64,000 nucleotides of DNA from Balanoglossus misakiensis (Eukaryota; Hemichordata): the NCBI GenBank assembly GCA_040954595.2, contig CM082587.2:4898001-4962000 (forward strand), written 5' to 3'. The notes beneath the pieces are model-generated. The model had not been told where the DNA came from. It was given only the letters and a program-made list of their open reading frames with translations, and ran no database searches. Position numbers and translations under genes: made by a program. Below are positions 38,001-48,518 of this stretch, one piece after another. The number at the start of each line of letters is the position of its first letter. Position 1 is the first letter of the stretch.

Positions 38001-38376
38001 GACATTTGCACCTCTCAGTGGCCCCTGATACACTATACCATAAATGTAAACTAACATTTGACATAACAATATTTTATCTTGTATCTGTAAACTTTTATGC
38101 ACATTTAAAACAACAATACAAGTAGCAACTTCTGACTTGACAGGGCAGTTGCAACGACAATGTAAACATTGTTCTGACGAAGCCGTGATACTTGCCGTAA
38201 GAACTCATTAAATTCAGCCTCTTTCGATCTATTTTCGGGCGCTGCAACATAGATTCGAATTCCGCTACCCTGCAATGCAACGAAAAAATTCGATAAGACC
38301 CAAGCTAAGTAATACAATACAACGGAAATATGTACATTAAGAATCAAAACATCTACCTGGCTCTGTACGTCGCCAT
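35093..38376 (-). CDS. TBC1D13: TBC1 domain family member 13 (Rab GTPase-activating protein)
   Basis: Twelve minus-strand exons join to 389 aa (human about 400): 38376-38357, 38269-38196, 37806-37766, 37550-37489, 37351-37267, 37154-37072, 36899-36740, 36643-36445, 36106-35864, 35619-35538, 35373-35316 and 35155-35093. The TBC domain accelerates GTP hydrolysis by Rab proteins; human TBC1D13 acts on Rab35. Both catalytic fingers are present: the IxxDxxR arginine finger in LLQIDKDTRR and the YxQ glutamine finger in GQGYVQGMNE. Other family landmarks are GIPDKPGLRSVCWK, HWEVVERILFIYAKLNPG, FFGFRWLTLLLSQEFPLP and VIRLWDALFSDE. The first exon encodes only six full codons; its start lies inside an AAGATGGCGAC motif. 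The join of exons 2 and 3 needs a GC donor. Head-to-head neighbour of ZER1. Confidence 0.95.
37387..37430. repeat. (CAT)n/(CAC CAT)n microsatellite in a TBC1D13 intron
   Basis: Trinucleotide tract of CAT units interspersed with CAC, just outside exon 5. Confidence 0.85.
37807..38195 (-). other. TBC1D13: GC-AG intron in TBC1D13
   Basis: The exon 2 end must be 38196 to give Ser-Ser-Tyr-Gly-Ile-Pro, matching the conserved FSGIP of family members. That places the donor at GCAAGT, the typical strong form of a GC donor. The nearby GTATCA would put the next exon in the wrong frame. Confidence 0.75.
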
Positions 38377-38693
38377 CTTGAAATATTATGACCTCGTTCC
38401 CAGTCTTTCTATTAACGCGTTTTCATTTCCATGACTTTCTTTGACCTTTGTATGCTACTAGTAGTGGCAACAACCTTTATTTATCTTAACCATACTTATT
38501 CATGTTTACATTATAGGATTTTGGATCGAATAGAGCATAGTCGAATTTACATCTAATAATCATTAGTTTCGAATGAGGATAAAGGTGAAGATGGCTGAAC
38601 TCAGATGCCCTCTGTTCCTGTCAGACTTCTAGAGTAGTAAAAGGTGTACGTCATAGCAAACATCGTGATCGTGGATCACGTATTCGACAGTTG
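38369..38693. promoter_or_regulatory. shared bidirectional promoter of TBC1D13 and ZER1, with uORF
   Basis: AAGATGGCGAC on the minus strand (38379-38369) covers the TBC1D13 start, and AAGATGGCTG on the plus strand (38587-38596) opens a 14-codon uORF (38590-38631) on the ZER1 side. Both resemble YY1 sites. A donor at 38693/38694 (GTAAGA) and an acceptor before 39147 suggest a non-coding first exon for ZER1. Confidence 0.5.
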
Positions 38694-38964
38694 GTAAGAA
38701 AATGAACTTTAGATCTTGTGTTTTTAATCTATTAACCGCATTTCTGTCATTTAAAGAGACTACAACCGTAGTCACTGTGCTACACCATATGTACTGGCAT
38801 GTATCATTGATTGTAACACATACATGTACATATCAAATGCTTCACTGCAGTGTTGCACACGGTAAAATGCCTGATGAGTGAACTGATGGTATCAAACTGA
38901 CAAACTGACTTGAGGTGGAAGTCAACGTGGGATCCGATCTCTTCTGACTTCAACTGCTACCTAC

Positions 38965-38975
38965 CCCCCCCCCCT
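38965..38975. repeat. poly-C tract in presumed ZER1 5' UTR intron
   Basis: Run of about eleven cytosines. Confidence 0.7.
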
Positions 38976-39201
38976 TCCCTATATCATATATGTAAACAGT
39001 GTGCAATATAACACACGAGAAAATTGAAACAAACACCAAATTTCTTCAGTAGTTTATAGTGCATCCACTGAATACAGATGATAGATCTCTTCATATATCA
39101 TAATGTCAACAATTATATTTCTAATGTTTCATTGTTTTTCCCCCAGTAGCAGAAGCTAATCCTATAACAATCCTGCTAAAAGAAGAGAGGCATACAACAA
39201 G

Positions 39202-42200
39202 ATGGAAACAGACAGGACAGATGAAGGCAATGAACCGGACTCCCTTTTTAAAATCACATGTGACTTCTGCCTGCAGCTGTTACAGTCATACTGCAGGCAC
39301 TCTGCGAGCCCACTGGCCGGCATACAGCAGGGCGTGTACATGCCCGTGGAGATATCCGACAAGTTGATCAACCGGTGCGCGGCGCAGAGGCGAGTGACAG
39401 ACTCCTTTTTGACCTTGTTCTCCAGCCTGTTCGTCACCAGGCTGTCGCACCTCAATTTACACGGCTGCCCGGGCATTCGCTACGGACTCCGAAGCATCTG
39501 CGAGCACGACTTGGTGGAGTTGGACATCTCGGACTGCTGCAACATCGAGCTGTCCACTCTGCCGGATTTACAGCGGCTCGGCTCCACGCTGGTTTCACTG
39601 AACGTTAGCGGGTGCCACCGGCTGATGTGCGAAGTCGCGGCCAGCGACTTCCAATTTACAAAGCTGCGGGTGCTGGACATCGGAAATACGAGGCTGTCGC
39701 CGCCGGTGTTGAAGGAACTCATCCCACCGCTGGTCAGTCTCACATCATTGGATGTCTCGCACGAAGTCAGTAACGGCGATTTGACTTTCTTAGACTCGGT
39801 CAAAAATACCCTGAGATCCCTGGTGTTGTTTGACTGTAATTTAACCCTAAGCAGCTTCACATACATTTGTCAAATGAAAGCGCTCCGGTAAGTTTTTCAG
39901 ACTTCTTCAACTCTCGGCCAAATTGCTGTACAGCTTTAAACACAGAAAAACACACATGGTGTGTTACAAAGCCAAATGTATATAGACCTGTTCAGAGCTA
40001 TTAACCAGCATAATTTCCTGGGCTGAATCACTGCATGTAACTATATTGATTCATTCCAAGAAAGTATGAAGGCATTACTCTTCTTTCCAGACATCTTGAT
40101 ATTTCACAAGACATGGGCGGCAGTGAAACATTGGTGTCTCCGAACGTATTGCCTAATCTGATTGAAAGCTTACCATCTTTGGTGTCGCTGGATGTCTCCG
40201 GGACAGACATTGCATTTCATGAGAACTACTTTGATAGCAGGTGAGGTTGGAAAACACTGGTAGATATATGGACTTCCTGTGGAATATTTTCAATTTAGAA
40301 TTCCCATGATGAGTGGCTGACAGCTCTTGTCTTCCTCCAGATGTACATTTGTAGGCCCCCATTCACATTTTTATTTTTGCATCCGCAGTTCATCTGATAA
40401 GGAAGATAAACAAATGACTCGCATAGGTGGTTTGCAAAATCTTACCAGGCCACTGGAGTTTCTAGGACTACAAGACACCGATGCCTGTGAACAGGAAAAT
40501 ATCCCAGCTCTGAAGGTAAAGTGCACATTAATATTTATTTGCTAATACAGTCTAATTTCTGAAATCACATACGTGTAATAGTTACTAGTCATTGGTTTGT
40601 CAAAAATGACCAGCTTGTTTATGTTTGTTTGTTTGTTTGTTTGTTTGTGTACAGGTGACTGGAGGTGCCAATGAGCAGCAGATTGTCAACGCCTTAGAGG
40701 TGTACGTGAACAGGGAACCGTTCTTCGTGAAGGCGCTGAACAGCCTCTTCGACATTGCCAGGGTGTCGGAAATAAGAGATCCCAATCAGGTCATCAAGGT
40801 AAGGGAGACATGCCAATCAATCAAGTCAAATCTGCCAAACTGCTTGTCTTTCCAAATGACTTAACTGCTCACTGTCCACTATATGTCTTCTTGTTCCCTA
40901 GTTAATTGTAGCTGGGATGGAAAGACATGTTGACAAATCCAGTGTGCAGATATCAGGCAGGTAAGGATCATATAGCACATAAATACACCACAAAATTTAC
41001 ATTTAGTAAAACGATGTTTTGCTGGTGAATCACGTTTGTTTAGCCCAAAAATGTGAAGAACATTATGAATAATACATGTCGGTAACGTTTTCAATCATTG
41101 TCTTTCTGTCTAAAACAGTGCGTCACTTTATCACCTGACAAAGAGAGAGGCCTGCGTTAAGATCGGATACCGACTAAGGAGGTGAGTTCAGTAAATTCGA
41201 AATTAATGTTTGAAGTGTCTGATGCAACATTTCAGTTGCACTGATCGTGAGAAAATCACCTTCAAACAAATCGTTGTGCAACACATATTGGTCTGTTTCA
41301 GGCGTTCTATCTTAGCCCTGGTCACGGCCATGGAAAACCTGCCGCAAGAACCCACGCTGCAACGCAACGCCTGCCTGACGCTGTGCAACTTCAAGGTGCC
41401 CGAGGAGCTGGAGTTCGTGTACGAGAGGGTGGCGCGCCAGTTGCTGCGGCTGGCCACCGACGAAGTCAACGACGACTTCATCCAGAAGGTGGCAGTGTAT
41501 CTGTGCAACGCGATTGTCTGCCAGGTTGACGGCGTGCAGAAACAGTTGGTTGGCAAGATCGGTGTTGTTACGGTGAGCGATAATACAATACCGATCAGAA
41601 TTTTTTCAACGGGGTAAAAACGTAATGTTTAAGCTAAATGAAACCATTCCTGATGTACCACTACTAGGCAATGTAGGTTTTCACAAACTAAAGCTTTCCT
41701 GATTTCCGATTTGACAGACAATGCTGAGATTGATCAAGGGCAGACTGGAGAAGAGAATCTGCGATGAAGTCATGGAAATTGCTTGGAGTACACTGTGGAA
41801 TGTTACTGGTGAGATAGACCACACAAAAAATAATCCTGGAATTTAAATATAACTGTTTGCCGATTTTTTCTCTCGGCCGTCGTTTGTGCTCTGTTTTGAT
41901 TGACACTGGGATCTGTCTTCTTGCAGATGAAACAGCGGAGAATTGTCAGATGTTCTTAGAAGGCAACGGGATGCAGCTGTTTTTGTCCTGCTATACTGTA
42001 AGTGACTACAGAATAGTGTAGCATTTATATTTACTTCAGCATGGTTCGTTTCTTGGAAAATTTCAGTGCATGACTAAGACGTTCTTTGAACTGCAAGGAA
42101 AAGCTTTGTAACTTCATGTTTGAGCAAATTATCCTAACTTTGTTTGTTTTTTCTCTACTCCCCAGGTATTTCCAGCCAAGCCGGAGTTGCTACGCAACAT

Positions 42201-43183
42201 GATGGGGTTGCTGGGAAACGTGTCAGAGGTCAGAGAGCTCCGGGGGGAGCTCATCAAATATGCAAGCGTCTTCAGGTACGTGGAAACACAGAGAATCTCG
42301 TGAAACAACCGTCGCAAACCATCCACTAATGATTACTCAACATTCTACATTTAACTGTGTTCATTCATTTTCCCCACTTTGCAGTCATTTGCTAGACAAC
42401 CTGAGCGATGGTATTGAGGTGAGTTACAACGCGGCTGGTGTCCTCGCCCACATCGCGTCGGACGGCGTGGAAGCCTGGGATCCCGAACGCTCCAACAGAG
42501 GGGAAGTCTTGGACAAGATGGTGGCGGCCATCGAGTCGTGGGACTTGAAGTCCACCAGAAATATTAACTACAGGTGCGCGAGTTATGGCCATCAAATTTA
42601 AAATTTGAAATGACCATAATTTGTATGTTAACTCTATGGAGAGAATGTAGTGATTTTTATGAAAACAAAACAGTGAACACCTTGTTTCCTCCTTTGTTTT
42701 CAAAAAGACGATTTTCCCGTTTTTTTCTTCTGAAAGGTCGTTTGAACCAATCCTGCGTCTGGTGTCGTGCTACCATACGCCACAAGTGCAGCTATGGGCT
42801 ATCTGGGCATTGGCAAATTTGACTACAGTCTATCGTAAGTTAGTCATCTTTTTTTCATACGCGAGAGAATTTCATCCTTTTGGCATGTTTTACATGTCGG
42901 TGGTTTGATAGTTAATTGCACGGTCAGAGTGCAACGATGTCTCGGCCAGTTTTCCTGAAAGGGCTTGGGTGTTGACGTAATTCTACCTTCCTTACTGGGA
43001 AAATCTCCGCTCTTCTTCGCAGCTGAGAAATACTGCGGTTTGCTGAGAAAGGAAGGGGGTTGCGATCTGCTGCAGACTGTCCTGGAGACTAACTCCCCAA
43101 TGATGCGCATCAGAGAGTTGGCCCAGAAGACTCTGAACAACGTTGAAACCTTCGAGGATGGCGAAGCCAACATACAAGACTGA
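39202..43183 (+). CDS. ZER1: protein zer-1 homolog (CUL2 E3 ligase substrate receptor)
   Basis: Thirteen exons join without a phase error to 739 aa (human 766): 39202-39887, 40091-40240, 40389-40515, 40655-40798, 40902-40960, 41119-41181, 41302-41572, 41718-41808, 41927-41997, 42166-42275, 42385-42573, 42737-42834 and 43023-43183. It is a substrate receptor of Cullin-2 ubiquitin ligase; the ZYG11/ZER1 family recognises N-terminal glycine degrons. The N-terminus (LFKITCDFCLQLLQ) fits a VHL-box-like region. Leucine-rich repeats follow (LVELDISDC, LVSLNVSGC, LRHLDIS, LVSLDVSG), then armadillo-like repeats with LCNAIVCQVD, WSTLWNVTDETAENC, LLGNVSEVRELR, DGIEVSYNAAGVLAHI and NINYRSFEPILRL. These motifs are nearer ZER1 than ZYG11B. 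The order and head-to-head orientation with TBC1D13 match human 9q34.11. Confidence 0.95.
40624..40650 (+). repeat. (GTTT)n tract at a ZER1 splice acceptor
   Basis: Seven GTTT-type units end a few bases before the acceptor at 40654, so the repeat is part of the polypyrimidine region of this intron. Confidence 0.8.
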
Positions 43184-43207
43184 GAACATGGAAGTATGTA
43201 GTCTGAG

Positions 43208-43346
43208 GTAAGTCTTATATTAAAAATAAATATTTCTACCAGCTGTAAGCGAAATGAACACATGAACTTTGAGATATTTTCGTGACACAATATCAAGTGG
43301 TTGATTATTTTGAAATCTTGTTAATACTTTCTTTTTTTCCTTCCAG
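43208..43346 (+). other. ZER1: probable intron in the ZER1 3' UTR
   Basis: GTAAGT donor at 43208 and a strong TTTTTTCCTTCCAG acceptor ending at 43346, starting 24 bases after the stop codon. That is closer than the roughly 50 bases usually needed to trigger nonsense-mediated decay. Confidence 0.55.
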
Positions 43347-44334
43347 AGATTGACTGATTTGTAAACCCAAAGTGAATCTTCACCACTATACAGAAAGACG
43401 GCTGCAAGTTTTTATCGAATGGCTCCAGGTGTAAATAATCCCAAACTGGGAAAGTCTGGTCTTTTTTTAAACAATCTAATCTCCGGCGATAATCATGGCA
43501 TATACGCTAAAATGAATAATATATATATTTATCCTATGTGGAGTGTAACAAGCCGCGAAATGGTAGCAGTTCTGTTTTCTTGTATTTAAATTTGCAGATC
43601 ATGACGAAAGGCGATGTGACTTTTGGAAACGTGTAGGTGGTATTCTCTGTCAACTGTCTTCTTGAATGAATCAGAGAAGTTTTGTTTTGAAAAGGTTTCA
43701 TTGATTGTACCATTTCTGTAACCACTTCTGTCCCGATAAGTAGAATTAGTTCGGACAATGTTGTGGTATTATCAAGCAAATAGCCTATTCTGGAATGTTT
43801 TTTTTTAATTAACATGAAATATTCAATTGTTTTATGATGTGATCATACTGACTTGAATTCTTTATGTTGTACAGACATTTACAGGCACTGCTGGTGACCA
43901 TAGAACATGCTGCTTTGTAAAAATTCTATTAACACACGTTTATAGGTTGATAGATTACACACATACATACATACATTGGGAACATTATTTTTAGATGGAA
44001 ACACATTGAACCAGATGAAAAGATCATTGTTATCACGCATTTTTTTTCTGTAATTGTCACTTAGTCAACAGACTTGCCTGTACGGTTTCTGATGTAGAAT
44101 TGCAAGTAATTAATCGAGCTGCATTTAGCAATATTAAAGATCCAATAACTGTAGCTTTTGACCGGTTTTAGTACTTTTGTTCACTGCCTTATCACAAGCA
44201 TTATCACTATTTCACCTACAATCTTTGGCAATGCAATGGATATCGTTGCTTGAATTAACTACCATGCGTATTTTACAAATATAAACAAGATTAAGTGAGT
44301 TGGTGTCTTGTTAAGGTGGGTATATATGTATATT
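43347..44334. other. convergent 3' region between ZER1 and the ankyrin gene
   Basis: Probable ZER1 3' UTR. An ATTAAA at 44133-44138 is a possible plus-strand poly(A) signal. No gene seen. Confidence 0.4.
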
Positions 44335-44340
44335 TTTATT
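44335..44340 (-). promoter_or_regulatory. poly(A) signal overlapping the ankyrin-gene stop codon
   Basis: On the minus strand CAATAAAAAT contains both stop codon TAA (44338-44336) and AATAAA (44340-44335). If used, the 3' UTR would be about 10-30 bases long. Confidence 0.5.
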
Positions 44341-45709
44341 GAAGATCATGGAATTGAAAGTATACTATTCTGCTTCCGCCAATTAAGTCGTTTTGAACCA
44401 CATCGTCCTCAGGGTCCGGCGGTGGACCAACAGTCACTAAGAGTTTGCTAAAACAGAGTGGCCTAGAAATGTAAAACTGGAGCGATTTGGGAATTTCTAA
44501 CTGTCGCACATCTGCCAGTCTTTCCGGGCCCACCGATTTCCTGACGGCCTGTCTGCACAGTCGTTTTAAAGACGGCGGGGTGCTGGCGAGTGCGACGAGG
44601 AAATTGGTGAGTTCCAAAGCGTCGGATTTCCGAAGGAGCAGCGGCAGTCGTCCGCGTTCGTCGTGGATGCGGAGGATAGTGGTGTTGTCGAGGATGTGGC
44701 AGAGTCCATCGGAGGAGGAGACGGCGTTGGAGACGTTGAAGAAGCTTCTCCTGTGCGTGCGGGTTCGTGGGTGGACGACGAATCGGCAGTTGGTGTTCCC
44801 CCACAAATGCTGGTTGTCCAGGTACTCGTACAGCGCCGTGTGTCCCAAGTTGTTTCTCACGTCCGGGTCGGCGCCGTTCTGCAGCATCTCCACCACTATG
44901 TCCTCGGGGGCTTTCGACCGGGCCGCCAGGTGCAGACACGTGCTGCCTTCCAGGTCCCGCCTGTTGATGTCCAGGTGGTACGCCAACAGAAACTTCATGC
45001 ACTGCAGTCGGTGCATGCGCGAGAACTTGCCCAGGGCGTGCAGGGCCGTCCTGCCCAGACTGTCGGTGCGGTGCACGTCCACCCCGAGCGTGATCAGCTC
45101 CTCCATGACCTGGAAACTGCCGTACTCCACGGCCTTGAGGAACGGCGAGATGCCCCTGGAGTCTTCCGTCTCCAGGTCCCCGCCGTAGTGTTTCAGCAGA
45201 GTGTTGCAGCCCGGGTAGTTGTACACGGCGGCCAGGTGCATGGGTGTGTTGCCCGTGATGTCCTGCGCGTTGGGGTTGGCCCCGAAGGAGCACAGAGTCC
45301 CCAGGTACGACACCAGCAGATCGTCGGCGTCTCCGTCCTTCTTCGTGAACATCCTCTGGTAGTGCAGCTTCCTGATCAGGTAGTGCAGGGCCGTCCTGTG
45401 CGTGCGGTCTCCGAAGTTCGGGCTCAGCCCGCTCTCCAGCAACATCCTCAAAATCTCCATATTCATGTTGTTGCCGAGGTGATAAAACATCAGGTGATGC
45501 GGAAGATAGATGGGGTCCTCTCCCTCTTCCGGGCCGTAGGGCAATATTTCTTCCCAGTCGATGTCGTCCTTCACGAACTCCTTGCAGCCCTCGACGTCCT
45601 GCTCGCGGATGATTTTGTGCAGAAGCTGTATCTGTGACCGCGCCCAGTTGGACTTGAAGGCGCCCTTTGAGCCGACAAGCCCCATCAGTAGGGAAGCTGC
45701 TGTAAACAT
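44336..45709 (-). CDS. ankyrin-repeat protein with SOCS-box-like C-terminus
   Basis: Single uninterrupted frame of 457 aa, in contrast to the many-exon genes around it. Six or more ankyrin repeats lie between about residues 70 and 310; recognisable pieces are RTALHYLIRKL, GNTPMHLAAVYNYPGCNTLL, GISPFLKAVEYGSFQVMEEL, GRTALHALGKF and GSTCLHLAARSKAPEDIVVE. Near the C-terminus, PPSLKRLCRQAVRKSVG followed by LEIPKSLQFYIS fits the SOCS box of ASB proteins (LCR core, then LPLPxxLxxYL). ASB proteins bind Elongin B/C and Cullin-5 to present substrates for ubiquitination; the ankyrin region chooses the substrate. I cannot assign a vertebrate ASB number. The stop codon TAA is part of an AATAAA hexamer. 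Confidence 0.88.
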   Translation of the reverse strand: MFTAASLLMGLVGSKGAFKSNWARSQIQLLHKIIREQDVEGCKEFVKDDIDWEEILPYGPEEGEDPIYLPHHLMFYHLGNNMNMEILRMLLESGLSPNFGDRTHRTALHYLIRKLHYQRMFTKKDGDADDLLVSYLGTLCSFGANPNAQDITGNTPMHLAAVYNYPGCNTLLKHYGGDLETEDSRGISPFLKAVEYGSFQVMEELITLGVDVHRTDSLGRTALHALGKFSRMHRLQCMKFLLAYHLDINRRDLEGSTCLHLAARSKAPEDIVVEMLQNGADPDVRNNLGHTALYEYLDNQHLWGNTNCRFVVHPRTRTHRRSFFNVSNAVSSSDGLCHILDNTTILRIHDERGRLPLLLRKSDALELTNFLVALASTPPSLKRLCRQAVRKSVGPERLADVRQLEIPKSLQFYISRPLCFSKLLVTVGPPPDPEDDVVQNDLIGGSRIVYFQFHDLQ

Positions 45710-46230
45710 GATTTCCAGACTTCACCGCGGATCATTTCGTTCATTTCATTGGAAGATAATTCTGTAGTTTCGTCCATGCCATGCGTACGAAGGCTCTGAA
45801 GAGAACCCTCGCTCAGAACAATCGCTGGTGCTAACTTTATTCGATCGCCTGATGGCGCTGCGCTTTCTTAGCATCTTTGAACACTGCGCGTGCGCAGTTC
45901 TTGTTGCTTCAAAACTTACAATCCCCGATACTTCTGAATGTTATTTTTTCTTTATGAACCCCACCCCCCCCCCTCCCTCCCACACACACACGCTCTATCA
46001 GGGATGTGTATGTATATCTAAAATCATTTCTGTCGACCGCGCGTCATGCATCTAAATGTTGGCCGCGCCCGAGTTACTCGACGTTCCAATTTGAAAGATT
46101 CTAGAAGGATGGAAGAACATCACCCAAGTCCGGTTTTTGAATGTATCGTTGCCAATACATACATTCTGTGAATGTAATGTATTTCATTTAAAATAACCAA
46201 GACACACCTACCTTTTAAAATCATGGTAAC
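45710..46230. other. divergent promoter region, ankyrin gene / TSR gene
   Basis: Start regions of two divergent genes lie about 520 bases apart. A C-rich tract followed by CA repeats is at 45961-45990. No promoter motif recognised. Confidence 0.4.
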
Positions 46231-48398
46231 ATGAGGCTTGGGAGAATTATTCTGGTGGCGATCATACTGTGCGTCTTGGCCTGTGCTCAGGACAGATCAG
46301 GTACGATTTTTGTCTTTCCTAAACGGAGCTTTAAAATCCTGAAAATTGAAAGATAGCGATAGTTTTAGACCTGTATAGGTGGCCATTACAAAAGTCGGAT
46401 TTTGTGCGCTCCTTGACATAACGCGCAGTTTTTTTACAGGTCGAAGAAGTGACTACAGAAGAGGGATTCGACGGAAAAGCGACGACCAATCAGACGGACT
46501 CATTACTGGAGTGAGGAGGAATGGGGAGGGGTTAGTCGTCGGGCGACGTAGACATTTCCAGAGCGAGAATGTCCTCCGAAAAAGTAAGCGATCGTCTGAA
46601 GTCGATCGCATTGACAGAATGATGGACAGGGATTTGGAAGACGAACTCGCGGAAGAAGCGAAACTAAAGAAACACCTGTTGAACGGCGGCCACCCGTTTG
46701 GCAATCGCGACCGTCCCTGGGGTCCCGGCCACGGAGGAGGAGCGCCGCCGGCGGGTGGTCGCGACGAGCAAGTGCCTGGGATGCCCGGCTTCGCGGCGCA
46801 TTTCAGCGAGTGGACGAAATGGTCCGGCTGCAACGTGACCTGCGGCAACGGCGTCCAATCGCGATCGCGCGAGTGTGCGGCGGGCGTCATAAACTGTCCC
46901 AAATCCGCTCTTCTGGAGAAAAGGCTGTGCCACGTGATCCACTGCGGCCACACGATTTTAGGTAAGAATTCTTCATATAGTTTGATTGGGCTTGTTTCGT
47001 TTTTATTTGCTGGCCGCATCTGTCAAGCTCATGCATCCTCCAACTTCACCTTGCTACACCTGTCTATATTAACTCTCTTACTTTTTCTCAGCGTACATCA
47101 TTAGTATCTGCGTACTCAGTGGCATAGTTGTGACTGGTGCCATAATATTCGCCCTGCTGTTATCACGATCCAAAGACGGGTAAGTGACCAATATATCTTG
47201 CAAAATACACCAACCACTTTCATTAAATTCGTGCAATCTGGTGAAGTACACGTTACACGTTCACTTTCTGAAACACTACATCTCGCTCTTCCCCATCTTA
47301 TATCAGATATCGCATGTTGTTTTTAACCAAGAAGAAATCTGAGGCTAAACGGAAACCGGGCGACGCTATGCCACCGCCTCCACCGCCCACAGCTCCAAGA
47401 CCACAACCTGGCAGGTATTTACCGGGGGTCGTTATGAAATCCAGTCCATTTTAAGCATTTTGATAAATTCAGTAAATTACAATAACTTGTTTCGCTCCCT
47501 AATTATGCCCAGTCTTAATGATAGGACGGTACAATTGGTGCCACTGACACTTTTCGCGCATTCATAGTGTTCGACATCGACAATATCAACAACAACAACA
47601 ACAACAACAACAACTCAGTGACTCACTCATCCAGTAACTCACTGGGGAAGTCACGTGTCAATCACGCACTCATCTCAATGTATTCACATTTAATTTCTCG
47701 GTCACTTTTTCCCTCTTCTAAACGACGATGCAGTACCAAAACAGAAACGGAAGATGTGTACAACACAATACCAAGCGATCATGACAGCGAAGAATGCCTG
47801 TACATTGACCCATTCAAAGATGTGCCAATTAATGAGGAGTCTAGAAAAGAGTAAGTTGATCAACCCCTATCGTCGATGCAAGCTTTTAATGCACGTAGAT
47901 ATTTAAGTAATTACTAGTACGTTCCGCTTTCAACTTGTTTTAGGAGTGTATTCCCGGACTATTCTCCTCCGTCGACACCAAAGAAAACAGACAAACCCAG
48001 TCGGAGCTCAACTAAAGGGTAAGACCTGCAACTTCTTACATCGCATTATTCCCACATCCATGGTAATGATGTGATCACAGATGTTTCCTGTCTAGTTCGC
48101 CAGATTGAATGGTGATTGGGCAACCGCATTGTTCCAGGCTGCTTGTTTAGTTACCGACTGTACAGTAATCTGCTACAAAGAAATACTAAATATGCTTTCT
48201 AAATGCGACTCATCTCTGTGTGTCTGTCTGTCCGCCCCCTCTCTCTCTCGCCCTCATGGTGATAGCGAACAAGAACATCTCTACGAGACACCATACTCAG
48301 CGGACGAAACCAAGGAAGACGAGGAACATATCTACGACACTCCACACTCTCCGGATGAACTAGATGAAGACATGTATCTTGAGATCGAAGCCCCCTAA
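46231..48398 (+). CDS. single-pass membrane protein, TSP type 1 repeat, YxxP-rich tail
   Basis: Seven exons (46231-46300, 46440-46961, 47092-47179, 47307-47414, 47734-47850, 47944-48018, 48266-48398) join in frame to 370 aa. Order: signal peptide (RLGRIILVAIILCVLACAQ); a basic, dibasic-rich stretch to about residue 90 that might be processed; an acidic and then Gly/Pro-rich linker; one thrombospondin type 1 repeat (FSEWTKWSGCNVTCGNG, six cysteines, about residues 145-195); a transmembrane helix (residues ~200-222); and a cytoplasmic tail. The tail has a proline run (MPPPPPPTAPRPQPG) and tyrosines in DVYNTI, CLYIDPF, PDYSPPS, HLYETPYSADE, HIYDTPHSPDE and DMYLEI. YIDP, YSPP, YETP and YDTP fit the YxxP site of Crk/Nck SH2 domains, and the proline run fits SH3 ligands. 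The architecture suggests a signalling receptor or docking protein at the cell surface; I do not recognise the family. Confidence 0.85.
47587..47614 (+). repeat. (AAC)n microsatellite in an intron of the TSR gene
   Basis: About nine AAC units. They create an apparent poly-Asn frame that is intronic. Confidence 0.85.
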
Positions 48399-48512
48399 GC
48401 ACCCACGAAACTGGACATGACCTCCGACACTCAATGACCCCACTGGGTAGAAAAATTCACTTTTCATTTTTCTCTCTCTTATATAAAGTTTTGTCCTGTC
48501 AACCATGTTGAT

Positions 48513-48518
48513 AATAAA
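48513..48518 (+). promoter_or_regulatory. poly(A) signal of the TSR membrane-protein gene
   Basis: AATAAA 115 bases after the stop codon. Confidence 0.65.

Noticed and set aside
44663-45637. 324-codon frame opposite the ankyrin gene
   Set aside because: Antisense shadow of GC-rich coding sequence; the minus-strand ankyrin repeats explain it.
47567-47854. Poly-Asn protein frame
   Set aside because: Created by an intronic AAC microsatellite; only the 3' part, from 47734, is exon.
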